Shown: positions 1 through 7,352 of the stretch, piece after piece | Layout: every line of letters begins with the position of its first letter | Numbering within the stretch: position 1 is the first letter of the stretch | Position numbers and translations under genes: made by a program | The notes under the pieces: model-generated | The model's input: only the letters and a program-made list of their open reading frames with translations | Database searches by the model: none | Told to the model about the DNA's origin: nothing | NCBI GenBank assembly: GCA_016713905.1 | Contig: JADJOE010000002.1 | Location: 248,001 to 312,000 of the forward strand | DNA: 64,000 nucleotides | Reading direction: 5' to 3' | Source: Candidatus Vicinibacter proximus | Lineage (GTDB): Bacteria > Bacteroidota > Bacteroidia > Chitinophagales > Saprospiraceae

Positions 1-726
1 GTTTGCATGGATATTGTACTCATACAATAATAATATAGAATCACTGTTGTAAACAAATGGATTAGCTTTCAATATATTAAAAGTTTCCAATGACTTGTCA
101 GGCGACAGAAAAAGTATCTTACTGCTTTCGCAGTCAAGATTAATATTAAGAATTGACAAAACTGGGACAGGCAATTCGATATTTTTGATCAAGACAAAAT
201 TCCACCCATAAATTTCTAAATTTTGAAAATCTCTTAGGATTAATATATTTTCTTTTGTAAATGAAATTCCTCTCTTTGAAGTAATGTTCAAATCAAAATT
301 TTCTGATATTCCAGATAAGAAATTTGATTTATGTATGGTTAATTTATTATTCAATTTATTCTTAAAAGATAGGTAAAAATTTCCTTCATCATCAAAAATA
401 TTGACTCTTGAAATAAAATCTCCAATATCTTTAAGAAAAAATTTACTTTCAATTGAACAATTGTCTGACAAATAATTTATATATATTGAATTATAGTTTT
501 CAATTTTGTATGAAGCAATATTATGGTCATTCCTGTAAATTAACCCATCAAAATCATCACTACATTTATGTAATGTAGCTTTAAATAAATCTGATATTTC
601 ATAATGCCTATTACTATTATCTATCTTTGTGTTCCCACTGATAATAAATTGTTGTCCTGTTGAAATATTTATAAACAAAAAATATATACTTATAAAAAAT
701 ATATAATTTACAATTTTATACTGCAT
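1..726 (-). CDS. Secreted hypothetical protein, 3' end outside window
   Basis: An open frame starts with ATG at 724-726 and runs without a stop to the window edge (242 codons seen), so the C-terminus is missing. The N-terminus has a short charged start, a hydrophobic stretch rich in Ile/Phe/Leu and a Gln-Gln pair near residue 25, which looks like a Sec signal peptide. The rest is Asn/Ser/Ile/Lys rich with no motif I recognise. A TATATTTG box (minus strand, 738-745) lies just upstream. It follows the 760-2196 gene in the same direction with a 33-bp gap, and both mature proteins begin with a similar Ile-Ser-x-x-Ser-Gly-like stretch, so they may be related. Function unknown. Confidence 0.6.
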   Translation of the reverse strand, partial: MQYKIVNYIFFISIYFLFINISTGQQFIISGNTKIDNSNRHYEISDLFKATLHKCSDDFDGLIYRNDHNIASYKIENYNSIYINYLSDNCSIESKFFLKDIGDFISRVNIFDDEGNFYLSFKNKLNNKLTIHKSNFLSGISENFDLNITSKRGISFTKENILILRDFQNLEIYGWNFVLIKNIELPVPVLSILNINLDCESSKILFLSPDKSLETFNILKANPFVYNSDSILLLYEYNIHAN

Positions 727-759
727 GCTAAATTCAACAAATATATTACAATTGAGGAA

Positions 760-2196
760 TTAATTAAAACCTATCGCATAATTTCTAAGATTAAACTCTT
801 GGCCTTTGACGTAAACAATAATTAAATCCTTAGGGAAAAATGGCAACTCAAAATAATTGGCTCCTTTTAATGCTTGATATTTTGTGTTAAAAATCAATGA
901 TCCGTTCATCGAATACAAATTAATTTCAACATTTTCATCTTCCTGTTGCATCCAAGAAATTGAATTCAGTGAGTTTAAATAAATAACTTCATTACATTTA
1001 TGGATATCTGTTCCAAATTTCAAATTGATGTTGTTTTTATTAAAATCAAGAATTTCGATATTAAACCTATCGTTCTGACTTATTAATTCGGTGTAGTCTA
1101 GATTACAATCATTTAATATTTGAATTTCAAACTCAACTAAACATTCTGAATTTTCAAAAAAACCATCATCTATTTTCTCATATGGAAACAAAACAATCAA
1201 TTCATTGTCAGAAATCTTCGACTTTGAATTATTTTGTATCCTTTTATGTAATTTACTACTTATAATTTTAGCTAATTTTGGATTAATTTTTAATGGTATT
1301 TGCAATGAATGGATTTTGGATGAATTTTCCAAACTCAATCTAAGTTTAACAACATCTCCCTTTTTAACCTTTTGGGTAGAATTTTCAAGATTTAATATGG
1401 TAGAAGTTCTATTGCTTATAGTCCCTTTAAAACTATAAGTACCACAAACCCATTGGTTGTTTGTGGAGGTATATATTAAATCTCCAACTTTTGTAGTTTT
1501 ATAATTGAATACAATAGCTTGAGTTGATGAGTTTGCTAATGCACCTGCAGTAAAATAATAAAACTCTTCCTGATGAGGTGTTGTATTTGCTGAAAGTGTA
1601 AATGAATAAGGATTGCTATTAAAAGATGTTGAATTGTTAGTTATATCTGCTTCATTAAACCATTCCCAACTATTCCTATCAAAATTTTGAATACGCCCTA
1701 TTATTAAATCATATATCATATCCTTATCATCTACAGTTATACTATTTGAAAAATTAACATCTGCAGCTACAATTTTATAAGGGTTTCCAGTTATTGAGTT
1801 TGTCTGGTTATCTAAATATTCGCCAAGTTCAACCCCATCCGCAACTGAAAGACCACTTGCATAATCAGCGAAATCATTTTCTGAAGATGGTGTTACTATG
1901 ATTGATATGTCAGTTGATGTATTAACCTCCATATCCCCCCCATATGATCCATTGTTGCAAATAGAAAAATCATTGAATGAGGAGGTCAAATTCTGTTGAT
2001 AATAATAAATGTAATAATAATGATCTGAAACACCTAAACTTGAATACCCTCTGAATTTATTTGTCCCGCTTACACTAATTGTTGTTTGGCAATTTGGCCG
2101 GCTACTTATAAAGATTGAAAACGTTAAAATAAGCAACAAATTAATAACACTATTTAATTTTGTCAGATATACTAAATCCAATTCAATGTTCTTCAT
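760..2196 (-). CDS. Secreted protein with dockerin-like and cohesin-like regions
   Basis: 478 residues. A hydrophobic signal/anchor segment lies at about residues 15-32. Residues 119-170 resemble a type I dockerin: two Asp/Asn-rich calcium-loop-like segments, the second reading AADVNFSNSITVDDKDM. The same layout occurs in the giant protein at 55700-64000. Residues 275-365 look like a beta-sandwich of the cohesin type. The last 75 residues resemble a degenerate T9SS type A sorting domain (a predicted strand around INLYSMNGSLIF). The protein is very rich in Asn, Ser and Ile, and codon use is much more AT-rich than neighbours to the right. Likely exported and surface-attached; binding target unknown. 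The ATG at 2196 is preceded by a good promoter (2241-2270). Confidence 0.7.
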   Translation of the reverse strand: MKNIELDLVYLTKLNSVINLLLILTFSIFISSRPNCQTTISVSGTNKFRGYSSLGVSDHYYYIYYYQQNLTSSFNDFSICNNGSYGGDMEVNTSTDISIIVTPSSENDFADYASGLSVADGVELGEYLDNQTNSITGNPYKIVAADVNFSNSITVDDKDMIYDLIIGRIQNFDRNSWEWFNEADITNNSTSFNSNPYSFTLSANTTPHQEEFYYFTAGALANSSTQAIVFNYKTTKVGDLIYTSTNNQWVCGTYSFKGTISNRTSTILNLENSTQKVKKGDVVKLRLSLENSSKIHSLQIPLKINPKLAKIISSKLHKRIQNNSKSKISDNELIVLFPYEKIDDGFFENSECLVEFEIQILNDCNLDYTELISQNDRFNIEILDFNKNNINLKFGTDIHKCNEVIYLNSLNSISWMQQEDENVEINLYSMNGSLIFNTKYQALKGANYFELPFFPKDLIIVYVKGQEFNLRNYAIGFN

Positions 2197-2240
2197 TTTA
2201 TGATTTTTTTAGAGTTTAATTAAAAAATAATCCTAGCTTT

Positions 2241-2270
2241 CAAAATTACTTATACGCAATCAATTTCCAA
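2241..2270 (-). promoter_or_regulatory. Bacteroidota-type promoter for the 760-2196 gene
   Basis: Read on the minus strand, TTG (2268-2270) is followed after 19 nt by TAATTTTG (2241-2248), matching the TTG-N19-TAnnTTTG consensus. It lies 45 nt upstream of the ATG at 2196. Confidence 0.55.
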
Positions 2271-2442
2271 AGATATTACTAACATTAACATATAATTAAC
2301 AATTAGGGTTGTTTTTGATTCTAGCAGCCATTTTAGGATTTAAAAAATATTTTAAAGGTTAACACAGGTAAACTCAATATTAAATCATATAAATTATCTA
2401 TTTTCGCAACAAAATATATTTTTACCTTCAAAACAAATCAAT

Positions 2443-4455
2443 ATGAATAGAATTTTTACCGCATTTCTCTTTCTGGTGCTCGTTACCATGAACACCAATG
2501 TAAATGCTCAGGCTGTCAGAAAGGTCCTGATCGAAGAATGGACTTCGGCAACCTGCCCGCCTTGCGCATCCACCAATCCGCTTTTTGATCCGCTACTTGC
2601 TTCCTATGGTCAAAAATTAGTGGTATTGAAGTATCAATCCTATATTCCAGTCACAGGAGATCCGATGTACGGTGCTAACACCACCGAATCTCAAGCAAGA
2701 CATACCTACTATGGTATCAACTCTGCCCCTTCCAGTCGTATAGATGGAAAGACCAACGGAAATGGACATCCCATTCTCTTCGTTCAGGATCCTACACCAA
2801 TTGATACCCGATTGGCCGTGACATCCCCAATTGAAATGTCCGTAGAACATTCGCTTACTCTGGACAATGGTAAAGACTCTTTGGAAATTACAGTTAACAT
2901 CAAAAATGTTAGCTCCACTGATTTTACAGGTGCCAGCTACTTCCTTCAGGTAGCCATCACAGAAAAAGACATCAGATTTCCTAAGCAAGCTGCAACCAAC
3001 GGCGAAATTGAATTCTCGAATGTCATGAGGAAAATGGTGCCAAATGCTTCCGGAACAAAACTGGTAGATCCTATCGCTCCTGGTGCAACCAAAACCATCA
3101 CCTTCAAAGTGGCTAAACCTGCATATATCTATTCCTTAAATCAATTGGGCGTAGTTGCTTTTGTGCAAAACAATGCCACTACAGGTGCGGATGCAAAATC
3201 TGTCATCCAGGCTGCTGAGAGTTTTGCTGTTGAACCAAAAGGAACTCCTTATTATGATGTAGCTATGACCCTGGCCACTGTTAAAAACAGAATATCCAAT
3301 TGCGATGCAACGATCTCTTATGAAATGACCATAGAAAATCTTTCTACCGGTACAGATACCATTAAGTCAATTGATTTCATCCAATTGAATTCAGGCGCTG
3401 CCCGTCCTAAAGTGACCTGGAACGGAGTCCTGTTGCCTGGCCAAAAAGTAGTACACACCATCAATAACTTAGCCATTGCATTCGGTGCAGCTACTTTCAA
3501 CATGTATATCGACAAAATCAATAACGGTACTTTGAAGGACGTGAACGTGATCAATAACTTTAAAGACCAGACTTCATTCCTGACTTTCCCTGCAGGCACC
3601 ATAGGCACTACGCTTTCTCAATCGTTTGAAACCGGTACCGGAACTACTGCATCTCCAAATACTTATTTTATAGCCAATGGTTTAAGAATTTTCAGAGCCA
3701 GCGCCGCACAGGGAAGTAACTTCCCTACTCCATTGGGTGGATTTGGACAATCCATTTGGAATGTGTTCTTCGCTTTCTCTGATGGTGGAGTTGGACCAAA
3801 CGCAACTCTGGTTATCGATAAGCTTGATCTTTCAGGTGGCAAAAAAACCCAGATGGAGTGGAATTATGCTTATGCAGTTAAAGAAGGAGCAGGTAGTACA
3901 GATAATATGGAAATTGCAGTTTCTTCTGACTGCGGAGACAGCTGGACTGCGGTTTACTCCAAATCCGGTGAGGACCTGGCTTCTGTTCCAAATGTGGATG
4001 TAGTTAACAGCCACATTCCTGGATTCTGGTTGCCTCTTCCTGACCAATGGAAACAGGAAAAACTGGACCTTTCTGCTTTTGATGGTACCCCTGAATTAAT
4101 GATCAGGTTTAAAGGTACTGCCGGTGGTGGATGGGGATATTTCCTGGATGATGTAAATGTGAAAAATGCTTCCGGCGTTAACGTTCAGGACGCAGGTATC
4201 ATTTCTTCCATGAATGTATTCCCTAATCCTGTGAATGACCAGATTAATCTTGAATTAAGAATGGCCGAGTCTGCAAAAGCTGCGATCAGCCTTTATGACA
4301 TGAACGGCAAACGTGTTGCGGTCCTTGGATCTGAGAAAAACCTCAATTCAGGTTTCAATACGCTTTCTTTCCCGGTAAATCTTGAATCAGGTTTATACCA
4401 ATTGGAAGTGAGAACTGCTAAGGGCATTCAAACTCAGAAAATCACTGTATTCTAA
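2443..4455 (+). CDS. Omp28-like thioredoxin-fold protein with T9SS type A sorting domain
   Basis: 670 residues. Signal peptide at about residues 1-22. A CPPC motif at residues 38-41 in a thioredoxin-like start (VLIEEWTSATCPPCAS) matches the Omp28/thiol-fold proteins of Bacteroidota. The middle holds beta-sandwich-like domains with a 'DLSG'-type jelly-roll section. The last 80 or so residues form a T9SS type A signal beginning at VFPNPVNDQ and ending in a short Lys/Thr/Val strand. It should be exported by Sec, carried across the outer membrane by T9SS and anchored on the surface. The CxxC pair suggests disulfide chemistry, but that is inference. A second protein with the same plan lies at 37306-38292. 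A terminator follows at 4475-4508. Confidence 0.85.
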   Translation: MNRIFTAFLFLVLVTMNTNVNAQAVRKVLIEEWTSATCPPCASTNPLFDPLLASYGQKLVVLKYQSYIPVTGDPMYGANTTESQARHTYYGINSAPSSRIDGKTNGNGHPILFVQDPTPIDTRLAVTSPIEMSVEHSLTLDNGKDSLEITVNIKNVSSTDFTGASYFLQVAITEKDIRFPKQAATNGEIEFSNVMRKMVPNASGTKLVDPIAPGATKTITFKVAKPAYIYSLNQLGVVAFVQNNATTGADAKSVIQAAESFAVEPKGTPYYDVAMTLATVKNRISNCDATISYEMTIENLSTGTDTIKSIDFIQLNSGAARPKVTWNGVLLPGQKVVHTINNLAIAFGAATFNMYIDKINNGTLKDVNVINNFKDQTSFLTFPAGTIGTTLSQSFETGTGTTASPNTYFIANGLRIFRASAAQGSNFPTPLGGFGQSIWNVFFAFSDGGVGPNATLVIDKLDLSGGKKTQMEWNYAYAVKEGAGSTDNMEIAVSSDCGDSWTAVYSKSGEDLASVPNVDVVNSHIPGFWLPLPDQWKQEKLDLSAFDGTPELMIRFKGTAGGGWGYFLDDVNVKNASGVNVQDAGIISSMNVFPNPVNDQINLELRMAESAKAAISLYDMNGKRVAVLGSEKNLNSGFNTLSFPVNLESGLYQLEVRTAKGIQTQKITVF

Positions 4456-4474
4456 GAAAATACGTTAAATAATT

Positions 4475-4508
4475 AAAAGCCTCCTTGTTCACACAAGGGG
4501 GCTTTTTT
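4475..4508 (+). terminator. Intrinsic terminator after the Omp28-like gene
   Basis: A 13-bp stem with one G-U pair (AAAGCCTCCTTGT paired with ACAAGGGGGCTTT), a TCAC loop and a following T run, 20 bp after the stop codon. Confidence 0.85.
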
Positions 4509-4530
4509 TATCCCATATTATGGATTAGAG

Positions 4531-4712
4531 TTTCGTTACGAAAGGCAAAAGACCAAAAAAGACGAGCACTCCCATGAATAAACGATCTTTGATTACCATC
4601 AAAGTAATGAACGACAGTTCATTAAGTGAATGAACATCGTCAGATGGTGGGTGGGTTTTGACAAGACATAGTGGATCCTATGTTGAAGGAGAAAAATCGA
4701 GGAAGTGCTTGT
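4531..4712. ncRNA. Candidate structured RNA element, multi-branched
   Basis: This gene-free stretch (4509-4850) holds nested inverted repeats. Closing stem: 4562-4570 with 4704-4712 (9 bp, one G-U). Inside it, ACGAT (4582-4586) pairs with ATCGT (4636-4640). That stem is flush with two hairpins, 4587-4604 (7 bp, loop TACC) and 4617-4635 (7 bp, loop AAGTG), giving a three-way junction with a 12-nt linker. A further hairpin lies at 4666-4683 (6 bp, loop TGGATC). A separate small hairpin sits at 4531-4543 (TTTCG/CGAAA). On the minus strand the closing stem is followed by TCTTTTTT. Either strand could be the transcript. I cannot assign it to a known family. A MITE-like relic is the main alternative. 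Confidence 0.4.
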
Positions 4713-4816
4713 ATTTGAAGGTATTTTGACTTGGAATAGAAATTCTAATACATAATGTGGGTTATTTTCAAAATGTTAAATTCTACGTAAAAAATCTCAA
4801 ATCGTGATTTTAGCTT

Positions 4817-4824
4817 TATATTTG
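4817..4824 (+). promoter_or_regulatory. Promoter -7 box for the 4851 gene
   Basis: TATATTTG matches TAnnTTTG and lies 27 nt upstream of the ATG at 4851. No clear TTG is seen at the -33 distance. The position favours the ATG at 4851 over the TTG at 4842. Confidence 0.4.
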
Positions 4825-4850
4825 CCTGATTAAGGACGTAATTGCCGACT

Positions 4851-5549
4851 ATGAAAAATTTATACTTTGTTGCTTTTCTATTTTGCTTTGGAAGTCTCTT
4901 TGGACAAGCCAGATTTGAAGCTGAAATGAACCCATGCAAGTTGCAATACATTGCCGATCCCATGGTTCCGGACCAATTTTGCCACAACAGACTATTCAAC
5001 AGAACTAGAAAAACCCTCAACATCCTTTGGGAAAGAGAAGATTTAATGTTACCTTCTGGCTGGGAGACTTATATATGTGACAATGAACAATGCTACTCCA
5101 GCTTTGTGACCAAATGCCCGGAAGACAACTACAATAAACTGTTGGTAGATTCCAGTATACTCCTTGATGTACATATTGCTGATGGTGGGATGCAGGGAGA
5201 AGCTCACATAGTGCTTTGGGTTTTTGAAAAAGAAGACACTACCAAGAAGTTAAAAATTGATTATCTGTTCAATAAAACATTGAGCACCAATGGAGTTTTG
5301 AACAACCAGGTAATTAAAATGTACCCTAATCCTGCTTACAACTCTTTCACTATTGATTTTAATACCGGCTTATCAAGAGTCGAACTGTATACCATTTTGG
5401 GTAAAAAGGTGACCACTTATTCTGCTCAGCATTTTAAAAGCTATGACATCAGCTTTTTGGAGGATGGGATGTACATGGTGAAACTGATTGGATCCAACAA
5501 CCAAACGATCAAAACGCTCAGACTTCAGAAAAGATCTTTGCGCTCTTAG
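4851..5549 (+). CDS. Small secreted protein with T9SS type A sorting domain
   Basis: 232 residues from ATG 4851; an in-frame TTG three codons upstream is less likely. Signal peptide at about residues 1-18, ending in FGQ. The central 130 residues contain several Cys and a beta-sandwich-like stretch that I do not recognise. The last 75 residues are a typical type A sorting domain (KMYPNPAYNSFTIDF, then a strand with VELYTILGKKV and a basic C-terminal tail). It should be secreted by T9SS. It stands alone and converges on the PTPS-family gene, with 55 bp between stops. Function unknown. Confidence 0.75.
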   Translation: MKNLYFVAFLFCFGSLFGQARFEAEMNPCKLQYIADPMVPDQFCHNRLFNRTRKTLNILWEREDLMLPSGWETYICDNEQCYSSFVTKCPEDNYNKLLVDSSILLDVHIADGGMQGEAHIVLWVFEKEDTTKKLKIDYLFNKTLSTNGVLNNQVIKMYPNPAYNSFTIDFNTGLSRVELYTILGKKVTTYSAQHFKSYDISFLEDGMYMVKLIGSNNQTIKTLRLQKRSLRS

Positions 5550-5604
5550 TATCAGTGCAGCCGCTTTAATTTAGAATTCATAACAAACCCTGGCAATATT
5601 CTTG

Positions 5605-6012
5605 CTAAACAGGGTACTCTACATAGTTTCTGGCAGTTTCGTACAACCTGATCTGGACATCAAGTTCAGGAGCTATTTCCTTGCGCATGATTTTATAAAT
5701 CTCAATGCAGATATTTTCTGCAGTAGGTATCTTATCTATAAACTCCGGACAATCCAGGTTTAAATTCTTGTGGTCAAAACGCACTTCTACCTTAGTTTCT
5801 ATAATCTCTTTAAGTTGCTCCAGATCCATGAGAATCCCGGTCTCCTGATCTAACTCTCCCATTATTTTAACCTCAAGGTCATAATTATGTCCGTGGAAAT
5901 TGGAATTACTGCATATCCCAAAGACTTCTCTGTTCTTTTCATCATCCCAGGCGGGATTGAAAAGTCGGTGTGCTGCATTGAAATGTCCTTTTCTGAAAAT
6001 TGCGACCCTCAT
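5605..6012 (-). CDS. 6-pyruvoyl-tetrahydropterin synthase / QueD family enzyme
   Basis: 135 residues, the usual family size. Zinc ligands appear as His15 (FNAAHRL), His40 and His42 (FHGHNY), with the catalytic Cys34 upstream and an Asp-His pair in RFDHKNLN. The Cys to first-His spacing is six residues (C-x5-HGH), as in 6-pyruvoyl-tetrahydropterin synthase, rather than the C-x3-HGH of classical QueD. The family acts on 7,8-dihydroneopterin triphosphate, either in queuosine/7-deazaguanine synthesis (QueD) or in pterin synthesis. No other queuosine genes are near, so the substrate outcome is undecided. It lies 96 bp downstream of rpsT on the same strand, past a terminator. Confidence 0.85.
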   Translation of the reverse strand: MRVAIFRKGHFNAAHRLFNPAWDDEKNREVFGICSNSNFHGHNYDLEVKIMGELDQETGILMDLEQLKEIIETKVEVRFDHKNLNLDCPEFIDKIPTAENICIEIYKIMRKEIAPELDVQIRLYETARNYVEYPV

Positions 6013-6047
6013 TTTATAAATTTAAATTTTGACCCAGACCACAATAA

Positions 6048-6086
6048 CAAAAAAAAATCGTGCAAGAAGTTCATTCTTGCACGATT
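6048..6086 (-). terminator. Intrinsic terminator of rpsT
   Basis: A perfect 13-bp stem (6056-6068 with 6074-6086) with a 5-nt loop. On the minus strand it is followed by a T run of about nine. It sits 23 bp past the rpsT stop and separates rpsT from the next gene. Confidence 0.9.
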
Positions 6087-6108
6087 TAATATAAGTTTAA
6101 GACAAATC

Positions 6109-6363
6109 TTATGCGATTTTGGCTACATGCCTCATCAAACTGCTTTTGAGGTTGCTTGCTTTGTTTTTGTGCCAGGTGTTCTTCTTCGCAAGCCTGTCGA
6201 TCATGCTCACTACTTTAGGAAGGAACTTTTTAGACTCTGCCGCATCTGTTAACTCTCTGAATTTCAGGATCGCTGTACGCGTAGATTTCTTATAATAACG
6301 GTTAGCCATTCTGGTGACCGTGTTCTGGCGGATTCTTTTTAAGGAAGATTTATGGTTTGCCAT
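6109..6363 (-). CDS. rpsT: 30S ribosomal protein S20 (bS20)
   Basis: 84 residues, highly basic, starting MANHKSSLKRIRQ, the signature S20 opening, with the helical Lys/Arg/Ala-rich pattern of the family. It binds 16S rRNA in the small subunit. The start at 6363 is fixed by this N-terminus. It has its own near-consensus promoter (6386-6415) and a strong terminator (6048-6086), so it is probably a single-gene transcript. Confidence 0.97.
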   Translation of the reverse strand: MANHKSSLKRIRQNTVTRMANRYYKKSTRTAILKFRELTDAAESKKFLPKVVSMIDRLAKKNTWHKNKASNLKSSLMRHVAKIA

Positions 6364-6385
6364 AAGAATTTTATTTAAAGGAGTG

Positions 6386-6415
6386 CAAAGATAATCGTCT
6401 ATGCCGAATTCTCAA
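6386..6415 (-). promoter_or_regulatory. Promoter of rpsT
   Basis: On the minus strand, TTG (6413-6415), 19 nt, then TATCTTTG (6386-6393) match the Bacteroidota consensus. Predicted transcription starts about 15-20 nt before the rpsT ATG. Confidence 0.65.
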
Positions 6416-6433
6416 TGAATTTATTCAAAATAT

Positions 6434-6868
6434 TTACCTCAGTCTGTCCATGGACTTCACTTTTTCGTCGTCCTTCCGAATGGCTCTGCTTGCCAACCAA
6501 ACAAATAATACCCCGGCAAGCCCAAAATAAATACCGGCATCCATCCGCATTTCTTCAAATTTACCTAAACGGTACAGCATATAAAAGCATGAAACCAGCA
6601 CCAACCCAGTCTGAGTAAGTCCTGCCAAACTGGCCACTAGAATCTGATTGGTCCTGTTCTTAAACATAAATATGGCCACTAAAGCCAAAAATGCAGATGC
6701 TATCGCCCCTGAAGTTAAAATCGGACTCTCCAAAGACTGAAGGACGCTGTCTGAAAAAGGACCGGGACCGGGACTGGTCGTTCTGACCAGAAATATAGAA
6801 GGCATCAGGGCAAGGCTAAAAAGCACTGCTGACAATAACAACCAGATAGTTTGAATTCGTTGAATCAT
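6434..6868 (-). CDS. DUF4293 family membrane protein
   Basis: 144 residues with four hydrophobic segments (about residues 8-28, 50-70, 77-100 and 112-130). The start MIQRIQTIWLLL is characteristic of DUF4293, a family found in Bacteroidota with no known function. The C-terminus is short and charged (Arg/Lys/Asp). A TAATTTTG box at 6887-6894 (minus strand) lies upstream of the ATG. It lies in the same direction as rpsT, which has its own promoter. Confidence 0.85.
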   Translation of the reverse strand: MIQRIQTIWLLLSAVLFSLALMPSIFLVRTTSPGPGPFSDSVLQSLESPILTSGAIASAFLALVAIFMFKNRTNQILVASLAGLTQTGLVLVSCFYMLYRLGKFEEMRMDAGIYFGLAGVLFVWLASRAIRKDDEKVKSMDRLR

Positions 6869-7000
6869 GGATTTTGAATAAGGAACAAAATTAGCTGAAT
6901 ATCATTTACCTGACTGCCTCAATCAAAATAAATTAGTCCCATTTGAAAAAAGCAATTGAACCCAAACCACCATTCAAAGGTTTATAACATAAATCTTCTG

Positions 7001-7333
7001 ATGAAATTTTTAGTGTTGGTATCGTTTTGCTGTTTTCTAAGCCTCTCGCTCATGGCACAGACTTCCTGGGAAAATGCTCGGTTTGAAGTCATGGGCAATT
7101 GCAACATGTGCAAGAAAACGATTGAAAAAGCAGCTGCCGTCAAAGGAGTTAAAAAGGCAAAGTGGGATAAAAAAACTAAAATTTTGTCCGTTACTTATGA
7201 TCCCAAGTTAACGGGACTTGATAAAATCCAGCTCCAAATTGCTGCCGCAGGTTATGATACACCTAAGTACAGAGCCAACGATGAGACTTATGATTCCCTA
7301 CACAGTTGTTGCCACTACGATCGCAAAAAGTAA
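7001..7333 (+). CDS. Secreted heavy-metal-associated (HMA) domain protein
   Basis: 110 residues from ATG 7001; a TTG 45 bp upstream would precede a poor signal peptide. Signal peptide at about residues 1-19 (ending LMAQ). One HMA domain follows, with metal-binding Cys34 and Cys37 (GNCNMCKKT) in place of the usual MxCxxC. The domain ends near residue 93, followed by a short tail with a Cys-Cys-His cluster (HSCCHYD). Such periplasmic proteins bind Cu(I) or similar soft metals; the exact metal is inference. The FAD oxidoreductase gene follows after 19 bp, so the two are probably co-transcribed. Confidence 0.8.
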   Translation: MKFLVLVSFCCFLSLSLMAQTSWENARFEVMGNCNMCKKTIEKAAAVKGVKKAKWDKKTKILSVTYDPKLTGLDKIQLQIAAAGYDTPKYRANDETYDSLHSCCHYDRKK

Positions 7334-7352
7334 ATCCTAAGCTGATCAATTT

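Noticed and set aside
4638..4644. CTGACGA on the minus strand, matching the hammerhead CUGANGA core, beside stems of the structured element
   Set aside because: The GAAA segment required after stem II and the UH before stem I are absent, so it cannot be a hammerhead ribozyme.
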